From: Prorocentrum cordatum
Taxonomy: Eukaryota > Sar > Dinophyceae > Prorocentrales > Prorocentraceae
NCBI GenBank assembly: GCA_963575745.1
Contig: CAUYUJ010018037.1
Location: 734,283 to 798,282 of the forward strand
Reading direction: 5' to 3'
Length of the DNA stretch: 64,000 nt
A program made the position numbers and the translations under genes. This document shows, in pieces, positions 19,913 to 31,617 of this stretch (position 1 is the first letter of the stretch; each line of letters begins with the position of its first letter). The notes below the pieces were generated by a model, which had not been told where the DNA came from, made no database searches, and saw only the letters and a list, made by a program, of their open reading frames with translations.

Positions 19913-22900
19913 GTGGCGGTCTCAGATGGGCTCAGCGGGCGCGGCCCTCAGGGGCCCTCAGAAAGAGGGGCCGCGGCCTCAGAGGACCTTAGCGGGCGCT
20001 GGGCCCGGGGCGCAGAAGTCACGGGCTTAGCCGAGCTAGACGATCCCAGATCGGTCTTTCCCGGAGGTTTGGGCGGCAGCGAGGGCGCTCAGGCCACGGG
20101 CGCCCTGGGGCGGTACTGCACGGTGGAGATCGACGCCTTCCTGGCGCGAGGGCTCGACGGGGCTCCAGAGGGCCCCCCAGAGCCAACTGTGCCCCGCAGG
20201 GTGCGAAAAGCCGCGCTACAGGTCCTCAGCTGCTCGGTTGCCAGGAAGCACGCGCGGCGGAGAGCTCAGCTTCAGAGGCGAGAGGAGGCCAGAGGCGGGA
20301 CGGCCCTCCTCGAAATATTCTCCCCTGCCCGTGTCTCGGAGGTTCTCAGAGCTCGAGGTTGCAGGGTCTCGGCGGCGGTCGACAGTGAGACCGGCTGGGA
20401 TCTCAACTCGGAGGAGGGCGTTCGGGAACTCTGGGAGCTCATTAGACGGGGCCAGCCTCAGCGCGTTGCTATGTCCCCCGTGTGCAAGGCCTTCAGCGTT
20501 GCCACAGAGAGCAATTGGAACCGCATGGACGTGACCGTTCGTGACGAGCAAGGACAACAGGGAATCGCGTTCATGCAGCTGCGTTGTGATATTGCCCTGT
20601 ATCAGCTCGAGCACGGCCGGGATTTTGTGCTGGAACACCCCCTCTCGGCCAGCTCCTGGGGTCTTGAACGTATCAGAGTGCTGGCGACCTCGAGAGGTGT
20701 CGTGTCGTGTGTGCTTGACCAGTGCGAGTGCGGTCTTTCGGTGGTCCCGGGAACCGTGTCCGAGAAACCCACTAGGCTTCTAGCGAGCTGAGAAGAAATG
20801 GTTGAGAAGTGTCGCAGGAGGTGCAGAGGGGGGCGCGAGCATTCACCGCTAGAGGGAAGCGGCAGGACGCACAAGTCGGAGATCTACCCTTCCAAGCTCG
20901 CGTCGGCGCTGGCCTGCGGAGTTGAGGCCGCGATGTGGCGCCGAGAGCTAGGCGAGTCCGCTCCCTGCTTTCCGGTCCAGGGCGCAGCTGAGGAGCTCGA
21001 CGAGGGCCCTGAACCGGACGGCGCCGGCGCTCGGGTTTGGGGCGAGGAGGCCGCGCGAGAGCCCAGGGACCCGGGGGCCCGCGCTGAAATAGACGAGGAC
21101 ATGAAGAAAGAGGTTGCCAAGCTCCACATCAATCTTAGCCACCCCTCTCTTAATGATTTTACCTGGGCCCTGAGAGTCGCCGGGGCAAGGCCCGAGGTGG
21201 TGTCTTGGGTGCGTCGCAGTTTCAAGTGCCCTCGCGCGCGACCCCACTGGAGGAGGCGAGCTCACTTGCCCAGAACGTACCGATTTAATCGTGTCCTAGC
21301 GGTAGACCTTTTCTATCTTGAGTTTCAGGACAAGAGTCTGCCCTATTTGAATCTGGTCGACCACGGGACCAGCTATCAGCAGTGCTGCATTCTCGAAGAT
21401 GACACGTCGGCTAGCGTCTGGAAGGCACTGTGCCGCTACTGGGTTAGGCCTTTCGGCCTGCCCGAGATGATACTATCCGACGGCGGTGCCGAGTTTGAGG
21501 GAAGCTTCTCCAGAGGCTGTGGGCACAGCGGGATATATCTCCAAGTCATCCCCACCAACCCCCCTCATTATAATGGAAAATGCGAGCGACACGGGGGCAT
21601 CGTTAAGCTTGCGATGTCGAGAGGTTCTCTATCAGCTGTCCCGACTAGCCCTGGCGAAGTCGACATGCTCCTGCGTGAGGTTGTCTCGGGCAAGAACCGC
21701 GCGTATCACCGCGGGGGGGTCAGTCCCAATCAGCTGGCTTTCGGGGAGAATCCGAGAATACCTAGGTGTATGATGACCGACGATGCCGTGGACGAGATTG
21801 AAGTCAACGACCTTAGGCAGAGCTCAATCAATCAGGATACTGCTGCTGCTGCTGCTTTCGCTCGTGCTCATAAACTTAAGTGTGAAGCCCAACGGGCTCT
21901 GGCCGCTCACGATGCCCGTGACAGACTGGCGGAGGCCTCCCGGGCGCGTCAGCATGTCGATCGGGTTTTCCATCCGGGCGAATGGGTCTACGTTTGGCGC
22001 AAGATAACTGCGGCTAACAGAAGCCACGCGCTTCAACGCGACAGGTGGACGGGTCCCGGGGCGGTGGTCTTCCAGTCCCGCAGCACGGTGTGGGTTGCGA
22101 TGCGCCATAGGTTGCTCAAATGTTCAGTGGGGCAAGTCCGACCGGCGACCCAGCCAGAAGTGCTGGGAGCGGAGTTGCTGGACAATCCTAGATTCGACCA
22201 GCTTGGACAGGAGCTGAGACACCCGGGAAAGCGAGTGGGGGCGGTGGACGTCGAGTCGGGTGCTCCTCCCCCCGAGGCGTGGGACGTTCCACAGACCTCC
22301 GGAGCTCCGAAGCCAGGGCCAAGACCTACGGCGGAGATGCCGGAGGCTCGGTCGAGGACTTGGCTCACTCGAGCAGGGGGGGGGGGGCCCTCCGGCCAGC
22401 TCGATCGGGTCCACTGCGGCCCCAGCAGCTCGGCGAGAGATTCCGGGAGTGCCTGAGTCGTCTGTGGTGGCCACGGGCTCCTCTCGGGGCCATCGACACC
22501 TGAAGCGGTGATTATTGAGGACTCGGAAGGTGAGATGGGAGGAGCTTCTGAGCGTCATCTTCGGAGGCCCGGGGGCGAGATCCCACCCGAGGTGGCCCCT
22601 CCCACGTCGCGGCGGCGAGAGACCTCGCAACCGCCGGCGAGGGAGAGGCCCCGGCCTGGCGAGGTCCAGCCTGCGACCAGGCATCTGACGAGGGCCGAGG
22701 ATCTCAGTATAGGGTCGATGTCGCCCGTATGATTGCCAAGCGCGAGGGCGCGAGGCCGTCGGGATCGGTCGTCGCGGAGGCCGGATCCAGCTTGGCCGTT
22801 GCCGACCGAGATAGGGGTTCTGCTGCCGAGGCAGCCTCGAGCAGCGGAGAAGCGCGGACATGGAGCCGCTCTCCGGCTGCTCCGCCTGTGCCCCAGACGT

Positions 22901-25026
22901 CCGGGAACATTCCCGCAGGTGCCAGGCCAACGATGGTCAGAGATGCCGCGTCCGGAAGAATAATGTGGGCATTATTTGAGCATGAGGACTCCTGGGGGAA
23001 GGGGGAACTCGAGCAGGACATGGCGCTCTGTGAGGAGCTTGTGGCCCGGGGCGTGGGCCCCGACACCCTGTTCAGTCTCCAGCGCGGAGACGAGCAGGCT
23101 AATTTTTCCTTGACCTCGAGGACTGTTTTTGCGGGATGGCTGGCGTGGCCTCCCAGAGCGTCCCTCGGCGAGGGGCGGGGGTGCAGCTGAAGAACCTTTC
23201 CCCGGATGAGAAAATGCTGTTTGAGGCCTCTGACGCGAAGGAATGGGCCGCCATGACGGCCTCGGGGGCGGCCCGAGTCCTGACAGTTGAAGAGTCGCGT
23301 CTGGTCCGGCGGCGTCACCCCGACAGAATTCTTTCTTCGAGGATGGTGAGACGTTTTAAGCTTAGTGAGGGGGTGCCCATGGCCATCAGGACCCGGGCGG
23401 CGAAACGTTGCAAGTGCATGCTCCGCCTCCACAGTCGGAGAGCATAATGCTCAGTCTCCAGCTGGTGGCTTCGACGGGATGGGCCCTGGGGATCGCGGAT
23501 GCCAAGAATGCGTTCTGCCAAACCAATCGGTTGCAACGGCCCCGGGGAGCCATCTTCGTGGAGGCCTGCGCGGGCCTGGGTTTGTCCGGGGAACAGCTCA
23601 TCGAGCTGGTGGCGCCCGTTTACGGACTGAACGACGCCCCACTGTTGTGTCGCAGAACGCTCGCCGACTTCTTGTCATAATTGAATGTCAAGCGATCGTT
23701 TCTTGGGCCTTGCTCGTGGCTGCAGCGTTCCGAGAGCGGCCGACTTCAGTCTCTGATTTTGATCGAGGTCGATGACTTCGCTGTGGCCAGTGATCCTAAG
23801 GCGCTTCCAGATTTGAAGAGGCGTCTCACGGAGAGATTGAAGTTCGGTAAGTGGGAGGAAGGCAAGGCTGATTACGCAGGCAGGCAGGTGCGTCAGGTGG
23901 CGGGGGGAAAGATCTTGGTCGACCAGGAGAAGTACGTTCGCGAGCAGCTGTGTCCGATAGCCCTGGACAAGCAGCGCCGAGCTCAGACTTCCCCCCCTCT
24001 CACCCCCTCGGAGATCTCGTCCCACCGGACAACGGTCGCTCATATACAATGGCATGGGAGGGAATCGAGACCAGATGTGGCGGGCAGCGCATCCTGTTTA
24101 GTTTCGGCTCTCCCCGAACCAAGGGTGGAAGATGCGCAGATGGCCAATAAGGTTGTGAAGTTCCTTAGAGCGTCGGCCTCTCAGTATATCACGGTATGGC
24201 CTCTCGATCCGGTCTCGACTACCTTTGTGACTTCCTCCGATGCAGGGGGGGCCCAGGGTCTGCTCGGCGCGGAGGCGCCCAGAGCGGATGGCTCATTTTT
24301 GCTGCAGACAGCTCGGTCAGAGAGAATCGACGAGCCAGAGTGAGTCTTTTGTCATGGCGCTCTCAGCGTCTGAAGCGGGCGGTCGCCAGCGCGATCGCGG
24401 CCGAGACCCTGTCTCTGTCGAGTGCTGTTGCTGAGGCCCAGTGGCTCCAGATCATGTGGCGAGACGCGCTGTCTGGCGACGTGAAGTCGCCCGATTGGAC
24501 AGAGTCTCAGGGTCCTCTTTCTGTCGTGCACCCTCGCGAGTGCGACCTCGCCGATGCATCGGCCTTGAGCATCGTCGACGCCAAGAGCGCGTTCGACACT
24601 CTCTCGAGAAATAGTGCGGGGTCCCGGGCCGACAGGAGGAACGCGATTGAACTGGCTGTGATCAGGGACGCGTTGAGTTGTTTGGGGCCCCAAGTGCGCT
24701 GGCTCCCACATGGGTTGATGCCGGCAGATCCCCTCACGAAGATCGATCCCGCTCGAGGAAACGCCGCTTTGCAGGACGTGCTCACTCGCGGTGCGCTGTG
24801 TTTGGTAGATGAGTCTGGACACTGCGATGAGAGATCACTCAATGCGGCTCTCAAGAGCCGCTCCCTTGGGGCCTCGCGGAGAATGTTGGGAGAACAATCT
24901 AAGGCGTTCGACCCCGGGCAGACCAAGGTGAAGGACGAGGAAGAGGAAGAAGATAAGGAGGAGGAGGAGCAGAGAGAAGGACGAGGAGAAGAAGAGGAGG
25001 AGGAAGAGGGAGCCCCAGCCTATTGA
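19913..25026 (+). pseudogene. Decayed Ty1/copia pol polyprotein
   Basis: Domains in order: methyltransferase-like part (LLEIFSPARVSEVL, about 20305-20790; in-frame TGA 20789-20791), His/Cys pre-integrase region (LHINLSHPS, one Cys of the pair lost), integrase with Asp at 21305, Asp at 21479 and Glu at 21584 (DD about 35 E, intact), a Pro-rich linker, reverse transcriptase (LKNLSPDEK, GWALGIADAKNAF, APVYGLNDAP, EVDDFAV at about 23765), and RNase H (SSDAGGAQ; SAAVAEAQW-like box; HGLMPADPLTK). Defects: stop at 20789; frame changes around the G12 run at 22378-22390, about 22500, 23150 and 23420; TAA at 23678; another shift near 24330. The order integrase before RT marks it as copia. It ends in an acidic (GAG)n tail. 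No LTRs were seen, and the element cannot be autonomous. Confidence 0.85.
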
Positions 25027-25239
25027 ATCCTGGACGGCAGCGGTTTCAGGTCCACGAAAGTTTGGCCCGCTGTTCCTGGATGCCCCCAGAGCCCCTTCGG
25101 TGTTTCCCCCTCTTTGTCCCATCTCCCTAGCCGTGTTGGCTTAGGCGCCTGAGTTAGTTCGAACTGCTCATCCGCCCGAGGAGAAAAGTGCCCCTCCTCA
25201 ACCAACTGCGACCCCCACGATCCCATATGTGTCAGTAGT
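25027..25239. other. Short spacer after the copia remnant
   Basis: No ORF, LTR or polypurine tract recognised. Confidence 0.3.
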
Positions 25240-25329
25240 TTGAGACACCACCACCACCCCACTACCCCACCCACCACCACCACGCTACACCGCGTCACAC
25301 CACATCGCACGCGCGCACACAGACACACA

Positions 25330-25385
<56 letters not shown>

Positions 25386-25388
25386 CAT

Positions 25389-25452
<64 letters not shown>

Positions 25453-25665
25453 TCACACACCACCGCCACCACCGCCACCACCACCACCGCCATCACGCAC
25501 GCACCACCAAACCACCAAGACGCCACATTACGTCACACCACAGCACACGCGCACACACGCACACACACACACACGCACCACCACCACCACCACCACCACC
25601 ACCGCAACCACAACCACGCACACACGCACGCACGCACGCGCACCACCACCCACTACGCACGCGCG
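25240..25665. repeat. (CA)n / (CACG)n microsatellite block
   Basis: ACGC repeats at 25330-25375, a CA run at 25375-25450, then CCACCA and CA patches to 25640. Alternating purine-pyrimidine DNA of this kind can adopt Z-form. Confidence 0.95.
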
Positions 25666-25822
25666 CGCGGAGCCACAGGTCCGCTACGACACGCGTCCGC
25701 GGATACAAAATCTGCGCCATGGTAAGGGATGGGAGGGAGGGTAGGACGTCAGATATGACGCGAGCTTACATAGCGTTCTCCTCCTCCTCCTGCCCATCCT
25801 CCTCCTCCTCCTCCTCCTCCTC

Positions 25823-25843
25823 CCGTAGCCATTTTGGCTCAAG
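25823..25843 (+). other. Dinoflagellate spliced-leader relic
   Basis: CCGTAGCCATTTTGGCTCAA plus G matches positions 2-22 of the conserved dinoflagellate spliced leader. The first, variable base is C here. It sits directly after a CCT tract and 145 bases before the ATG of the LINE ORF1. The transcript copied into DNA here had therefore been trans-spliced. Confidence 0.93.
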
Positions 25844-25987
25844 ACGGAGCTTACCTCCCGTCCCGACTCCAGAGGCTCGAGGCCGAGGTGGAAGGGCAGC
25901 CCCTTCCCAAGGCCTGGCTGCCTCGGCCAAGCTTTCAGCAGTGAGCTCCTGCAGGAGCTATTTCTTTCGTGTGAGTGTGGTCAGCGG

Positions 25988-27202
25988 ATGGCCCCCGCTC
26001 TTGATGACAAGGAGTGGGATGTTCTGCTCGGCCCACGCAAGCCAGAGTGGGCGTGTGGCTCGTGCACGCGCCTGCACAACTGGGCGTCGAGGATCAAGTG
26101 CGAGTGCGGGCGCTCGGCACCAGCCCACATTCGTGCACGTGCAGTCACTGCCCACAAAATTGCGTTGCAGCAGCTCGAGAGTGGTGGTGGCAAAGCCCGT
26201 GGCAAAGGGAAAGGTGGCGACAAGCCACAGAAAGGCGGTGGCAAAGGTGACAAGCTCGGTGCGCTGGAAAAGAAGCTTGACTCCCTCGTGGCATCGCTGG
26301 CAAAGAGTACCAGTACGAGTACTACGAGTACCGTACCTCAAGTTCCACCGTGGCAACGTGAGGCGCAGCATAAGGCGGCTGAGACGGCGGAGGCAGCTCC
26401 AGACACTGACGAAGGGCGACGAGCTAAAGTTGCGGTTCAGGTCCAAGAGCTGGAGGCCTCCATCAAGTCTATGGCCAAGGATGATGAGTTCAAAGACATA
26501 CGGGAGAGCATGGAGAAGAAGTTGCCCAGCTTGCGCGACCAGCAGAAGCAGATGCGACCGCCTCAGACAGCTCATAGGCGTGCAGCCCAGGAGCTCAGCA
26601 AGGCGAAGGCGGCGATCGAGCAGATGTCGAAGGATCTGGTCGACAAGCGTGAGCAGTACGAGAAGTTGCGTGTATCCATCGAGGAGCGCGAGCAGTCGTT
26701 GGTGGCAAAGAAGGAGCAGCTGGTGGTCTTGCAGACGGAGTTCGACAGGACTGCCAAGCTGGTCTCACAGAAGGGTGAACGTGGAGAAGGAGGCGAGCAT
26801 GGAAAAGCAGAACCAGGCTCAGTGTTGCTCCATGACGTCGACACCTTCAAGGCTGAGAATCCAGAGGCTGAGGCGTTCCTCAACAGCGATCTCTGGAAGA
26901 AGCTGCAGGAGCACATCCGCGTCCTGCCCAAGGAGGCCGAACCTGATGCTGGCATGGGTGTTGCGCCTCCTGGTGATGGTCAACGTGATGGTGGCGGCGG
27001 TGGAGCAGCCCAACCTGGCGCAGGTGACGGCGCAGCTAGCGCCGCGCGAGGCAATGATGCAGCCAGTCAAAAGCGTAACAATGAGCTCAGTGAACTCTCG
27101 GAGGAAGAGCGGAAGAACCTGTGGGCCCATTCCAACAGCTTCGAGGATTTCACTGCCAAGTTGGAGGAGCTCTACTCGGCTAAGCGTGCGCGTTTGGGGT
27201 GA
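25988..27202 (+). CDS. LINE ORF1, RanBP2-type zinc finger and coiled coil
   Basis: 404 residues from ATG 25988 to TGA 27200-27202. Residues about 20-41 hold W-A-C-x2-C-x4-N-x6-C-x-C-G, close to a RanBP2/Npl4 zinc finger. A Gly/Lys-rich basic stretch (about 65-95) could bind RNA. Residues about 195-255 form a long heptad-like helix (ELSKAKAAIEQMSKDL, EREQSLVAKKEQL). The C-terminus is Gly/Ala-rich then acidic. Such a protein would coat the element RNA. The larger overlapping Ser/Arg-rich frame on the same strand upstream of 27.2 kb is a shadow. No stop or shift is seen, so this ORF is intact. Confidence 0.78.
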   Translation: MAPALDDKEWDVLLGPRKPEWACGSCTRLHNWASRIKCECGRSAPAHIRARAVTAHKIALQQLESGGGKARGKGKGGDKPQKGGGKGDKLGALEKKLDSLVASLAKSTSTSTTSTVPQVPPWQREAQHKAAETAEAAPDTDEGRRAKVAVQVQELEASIKSMAKDDEFKDIRESMEKKLPSLRDQQKQMRPPQTAHRRAAQELSKAKAAIEQMSKDLVDKREQYEKLRVSIEEREQSLVAKKEQLVVLQTEFDRTAKLVSQKGERGEGGEHGKAEPGSVLLHDVDTFKAENPEAEAFLNSDLWKKLQEHIRVLPKEAEPDAGMGVAPPGDGQRDGGGGGAAQPGAGDGAASAARGNDAASQKRNNELSELSEEERKNLWAHSNSFEDFTAKLEELYSAKRARLG

Positions 27203-29066
27203 TGGTGACCTCCTTGCGCATGATGGTTGTACTGCGTCGGGGGGGGTAGTGGTCAGCCAACACTCCCTTCGATCATCGAGGACCAATGTTGTTGGCGCTG
27301 CAGATGCTGAGCGTCCTCCTGGCGGCGAGGGGAGCGAGTGCGCCAGCCGCGCCCCCCCTGTCAGACCGACTTCTGAGGGCGCTGCGCCGATGGCTGCGCG
27401 CCCAGCCCAGGGAGCTTGTGCTCCACAGGACAGATATGATGCGAACGGTTTCCTCTTGCCTCTAGTGACAGGTTTCAGGCCAGCTGCGTTTCCTCCCTCG
27501 CAACCTGAAGTAGGGCAGATCGCTGGTGAGCATGTCATTGAAACGTTCAATTGCAGTGGAGGCAAGAGTACGCTCAAGAAGCGGCTCAAAGTCACTCGAG
27601 CGTTAGTCGTGATTGTGCAAGAGTTTGGTCACGTGGCCGATCAGGTTGAGGCCATTCAGAGTTGGGCACAAGTGCGAGGATGGAGTCTTATGGCGTTGCC
27701 TTCCTGTCCCTCAGCAGGCAACGTGCCCAGTGCAGGTGTGGCTGTTTTCGTGCGCAGTGAGTGCGGTGTGCGCGCGCCACAGCTCGGTGTGCATCAGGTG
27801 TGTGAGCATCGCGTGCAGCACGTACAACTTGATCTCCCAGGGTGGCCTACCCTACATCTTATAAATATGTACCTGTATCCAAGCTTAGGCCCTCAGGGCA
27901 AGAACGCCAAGTTGATGGCAGCAGCAGGTGCAGTAGTTGAGAGTATTGACGGTCCCTGTATAGTTGGGGGTGATTGGAACATGTCTCCTGACGAGGTCGA
28001 GGCTTCAGGTTTCTGTAGTTTTGCTCGTCTCACCCTTGTCTCTACTAAGCTATACACTTGTCGAGGTGGTACGGGTAGCTCGATAATTGATTTTTTCGGG
28101 TTGAATGATCCGTGCATGCGTGCGTATAAACATGTTAAGCTAGACACGCGATGGGCGATCAGGCCCCATAGACCCGTGCAGCTCGCTATAGCCAGTCAGG
28201 GATATCGAGTGCAGCATCTAGTGTATACTGTTGCCCCTGCTCTTCCTATTTCCCCCCCTTTCGGTCCTCAACCCTCGCCGCCAGAGTGGGGTCCTGCGAG
28301 GGGTTTGGTGGAGCGCTGTGTCGAGATGGCGGGGGATGAGAAGACCGATCCAGGGGTAGTGCATCACTTGCTTAGCACCAGTTGGGGCAAGTTTGCCCAG
28401 ATCGCTGCACGGCATATCAGTACTTGCACTGGGGGCGCGAAAGATACCTTCGGCAGTTTCGGGCGCCAAGTTGCACCGCGCTGGGTCAATGTGGAATATC
28501 CCGTGCCAGACGACACTGAAAAATGTTTAATAGCTGATGGGTGGCAGTGGCTTCGCAACGCAGTCCAACACCTAGGCCAGTTAGCTGATTTAGATGACAT
28601 GAATGAGCATACACAGCAAACGATGCTTGCCGAGCTGGCGTTTTTTCGTGATAATGACTATCCAGGGCTCGGTTTGAGCGCTCGGTTAGATTATTCGGTT
28701 CAGCAGGCCCGCAAGATGCTGTGTTCTGAGTTCTTTCGTGAGAATGTGGAAGAATTTCTCGAAGACATTGCTGAGGACGTCTCTGTGGCCGTCAAAGGTG
28801 CATCAAAAGAGATCCAGACCAGCTGGAGTGATTGGTGCAAGACTGCCAGCATGGGGGGAGCGCGGGGCCTTCATAGGGTCACGAAGGTTCGGAGTGTTGT
28901 TTTGCCTACGGTTGTGCATGACCCTAAAGGCCCCAGTGCTGATCCCCACAGTGTCGCGCAGCATGAGCTGCAGAGTTATCGCAAGCTCTTGCGAGCAACC
29001 GCCCGTCCCCACAGGTTGCCTGGATTCCCGGATCGGTCCATTTTCCCGAGGGGCGGCTCCGAGTGA
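27203..29066 (+). CDS. LINE ORF2 N-terminus: APE-like endonuclease
   Basis: The frame is open upstream of 27203, and the coding start is uncertain (ATG near 27389 possible). The exonuclease-endonuclease-phosphatase pattern is present: FNCSGG (about 27547), VQEFGH (Glu, about 27620), LINMYLYP (about 27862), GGDWNMSPDE (about 27967, Asp/Asn), SSIIDFFG (about 28078, Asp) and RPHRPVQL (about 28163), where the usual SDH is replaced by RPH while His is kept. After about 28250 the frame continues with a linker rich in aromatic and acidic residues up to TGA 29066. The enzyme would nick target DNA for target-primed reverse transcription. Confidence 0.75.
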
Positions 29067-29281
29067 ATGATCTAATGGTTATCCAAAGTATTTCGGAAAT
29101 CTACCGCTAGGTCCATGGATCAATTTACATTCCGAGGCATTTCTTGATGCTCGAGACGACGGAATAGATTTGCTAGCAGGTTTGTGATTGCATGTTGCGA
29201 GGCGATCTGACCTACTCTGAAGACAGTTGCGTGGTGCTCATGGCCAATGCTGCCTAAAACCGGTCGTCTGGGCATAGGCTC

Positions 29282-30169
29282 ATAGTGCTTTACAGCGGTA
29301 TGTATCGCATCTGGCAAAGGCTGCGGCGGCCTATGCTAGGATCGCTTATGGAGGAGGTGGAGCGTGGGTACTGGGGGGCTAGTCGGGGGAGGAGTTCTGT
29401 GGACTGTGCCTGGCACAGGCAGCGCGACTGAGGCTGACGTAACTAGCGGCCGCTACAGGGCTCCATTAACGCCGACTATTCGAAATATTACGAAACGATC
29501 CCCCTTGTGGAACTTCGGGACAAGTTTCTTGCGTTTAAAGTACCCACTGCATTTTTGAAACTCGCTTTCAATGTATGGAGGGCTCCTCGAGTGCTACGTC
29601 TCAGACAGCACCACTCTGAAGGGGTCGCACATGCCGAATTCGGGTTACCTGCAGGCGATTGCTTCAATGATATCAGCATCAAGGTGCATGCTGTGAAATC
29701 TTTCGATCAGTTTGTTGCTAGCCAGCCGACACTAGTCAATTTCACATCGTATATTGATGACTCGGGCATTCAGATTTCCTGTGGCCAGAGACAGAGTGCG
29801 GTGCAATTAGCAGTCGATGCAGGTCGTGCCTTTTATCACGCGAGCAGGCAGATAAATGCAGCAATTAATGATAAAGTTGCTGTTGTTGCCAGCGATATTT
29901 CACTTGCACGCGACGTCGTGTGTGGCTTAGGGCTTGAGCCCAAGGTTGCGAAGCAATCGGTCACATATCTTGGCGTAGATGACAGTGCTGGTGCCAAGCG
30001 CTCTGCTGCTCGTGCGCGTGTAAAACAGCGGTCCCGCCTCTGGGAAATGAAGCTGCGAGTGAAAAAGATCGGCAGGTTTAAGTCCCGAGCTCCGAATAAA
30101 GAGGCCAAGAAAGGTCTCTCACAGGTCATTCGCACGGGTGTTGCGCCTGCTTCGGTCGTGCGTTTCTGA
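29282..30169 (+). pseudogene. LINE reverse transcriptase part, broken
   Basis: Reading frame 2 gives MYRIWQRLRRPMLGSLMEEV and SRGRSSVDCAWHRQ, then three stops within 29425-29450, then DYSKYYETIPL, EFGLPAGDCFND and TSYIDDSGIQ (YxDD box, about 29750). Around the stops the sense continues in another frame (TEADVTSGRY), so two compensating indels are likely. The end is a Lys/Arg-rich segment with a TGA at 30167-30169. Part of the N-terminal RT region (29067-29281) is poorly readable. Confidence 0.7.
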
Positions 30170-30423
30170 GGTTTTGGGCTTTTCCGGAGCTGCGGTATTG
30201 AGCGAAATTGGGAGTAGAGGTGGGTGAGGACTTAACACTGTTGCGAAGGACCAGGCTCGCGGTTGCCGCCCTGACGCCAGTAGTTACCGTGCCACGGCAA
30301 AACACGTTTTGTACGGAGAGTGGGGGACAACGAGCTGCCGTTGGCCCAGCTCTCCAATTGGTGTCGCATGTTTGGACTGCCCAGTAAACAGACCCACTAC
30401 GATCCCTGATCCCTTTCCTGGAG
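30170..30423. other. Degenerate LINE sequence between RT and RNase H parts
   Basis: Stops in all frames. Probably the decayed RT thumb/connection region. Confidence 0.4.
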
Positions 30424-31617
30424 TTGCTTCAGCTTTGGGAGCAGGCCAGGGCTAGCGAGGCTAGCGATTGGAAGTCCAGCCGTGGCCCCCTTGCGCGTGC
30501 CACGTTGTCGGCTCGTCGTGCAGGCTGGAAAGTGGTATCAGGCACCCAGTGGATTGACCAGTGGGGCTGCACAGTAGATGTGAGTAAGACTCCCCCTCGC
30601 CTCCTCCTCGATCTCCTCCGAGAGGGATTGCAGCGAGAAGCGGAGCTTCGTTTTGCACGCAGGTTAGGGCACGCGCACGGTATGCGAGCCACTTTCGACC
30701 TTGTGCGCAATTGCATGTGTACGCGTAATAAGCAGCACACGCGTCAGCAGCAGTTCCTTCTCTTGTCGTGCGCCACGGATGCGATATGGACCGAGGCGCG
30801 CGCGTGTGATGCTGGTTACCTCACGGATGGCATGTGTGTGTGCGGCCAACGTGACACGTTGCACCATAGGTTGTGCACCTGCACGCGTCCTGAGGTGGTG
30901 GAGGCCCGACAGTCTCTAGACATTCCGTCGGAAATTTTGAACGAGGGGGCACACAGCGATGATCCTGTGTTTACTCGTGGTTTGTTCACGTTCTCGGATG
31001 AAGATGTGCCCCCTCCAGCCACCCACGCTCATTGTGACATCCTCGACGGCGCAGGTCAGGATTTGAATATGCAGCCTGAGGAGCTCGCAACGCTTGCAGG
31101 TGATGCGATCGAGCTTGAGATGGCCTCCGACGGCAGCTGCACGAAGCAGGCCCTCCGCTGTCTCCATCGTGCCGCGTGGGCGATCGCCCTCATGGAGCCA
31201 GGCAGCGAATCGCTTCTTGCCATCTTGAGGGGCATTGTTCCTGGCGGTCTTCCCCAGACCCCTGCGATGGCCGAGCATGCGGGGGCGGCCCTGGTCGGGC
31301 AAGTTTCAGATCGCCCCACGGCGTTGGCCCTCGATTGTAAAGCTGTGATTTGTCAAACGCAGAGGCCCCTCTGGAAACAGCTGAGTGGTTCCAATAAATT
31401 TGCTGGTGTGAGGCGGTTTGCCCATGAGCTAGCAGGCACTGAATTTCTGTCCACCTTCCATGTAAAGGCCCATCGAGAGCTCTCTGCCCTTGAGGACTTG
31501 GAAGGTGATGATCGTAGGTTTGGTTTTGCGAATCGTGCAGTGGATGAGCATGCCAAGAAGGCCCTTGAAGGGCCATCCACCGCCCCGTGCCCACCTTTTT
31601 TTTTGGACCCACGTTAG
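30424..31617 (+). CDS. LINE RNase H domain with upstream zinc motif
   Basis: 397 codons, open from about 30424. CVCGQRDTLHHRLCTC (about 30835-30885) is a Cys/His cluster. The RNase H core follows: MASDGSC (Asp, about 31115), MAEHAGAALVGQ (Glu, about 31270), LALDCKAV (Asp, about 31330) and FHVKAHREL, NRAVDEHAK (His/Asp, about 31460-31555). All four acidic/His positions are present. It would remove element RNA after first-strand synthesis. The ORF ends at a TAG, and homologous sequence continues in frame 2, so a frameshift lies near 31590. Confidence 0.75.
   Translation: MLQLWEQARASEASDWKSSRGPLARATLSARRAGWKVVSGTQWIDQWGCTVDVSKTPPRLLLDLLREGLQREAELRFARRLGHAHGMRATFDLVRNCMCTRNKQHTRQQQFLLLSCATDAIWTEARACDAGYLTDGMCVCGQRDTLHHRLCTCTRPEVVEARQSLDIPSEILNEGAHSDDPVFTRGLFTFSDEDVPPPATHAHCDILDGAGQDLNMQPEELATLAGDAIELEMASDGSCTKQALRCLHRAAWAIALMEPGSESLLAILRGIVPGGLPQTPAMAEHAGAALVGQVSDRPTALALDCKAVICQTQRPLWKQLSGSNKFAGVRRFAHELAGTEFLSTFHVKAHRELSALEDLEGDDRRFGFANRAVDEHAKKALEGPSTAPCPPFFLDPR

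Noticed and set aside
25719-27202. A 1115-codon open frame beginning at 25719
   Set aside because: Its first 480 codons are a Ser/Arg-rich shadow of ORF1, which reads much better in another frame. Only the part after about 27200 is coding.
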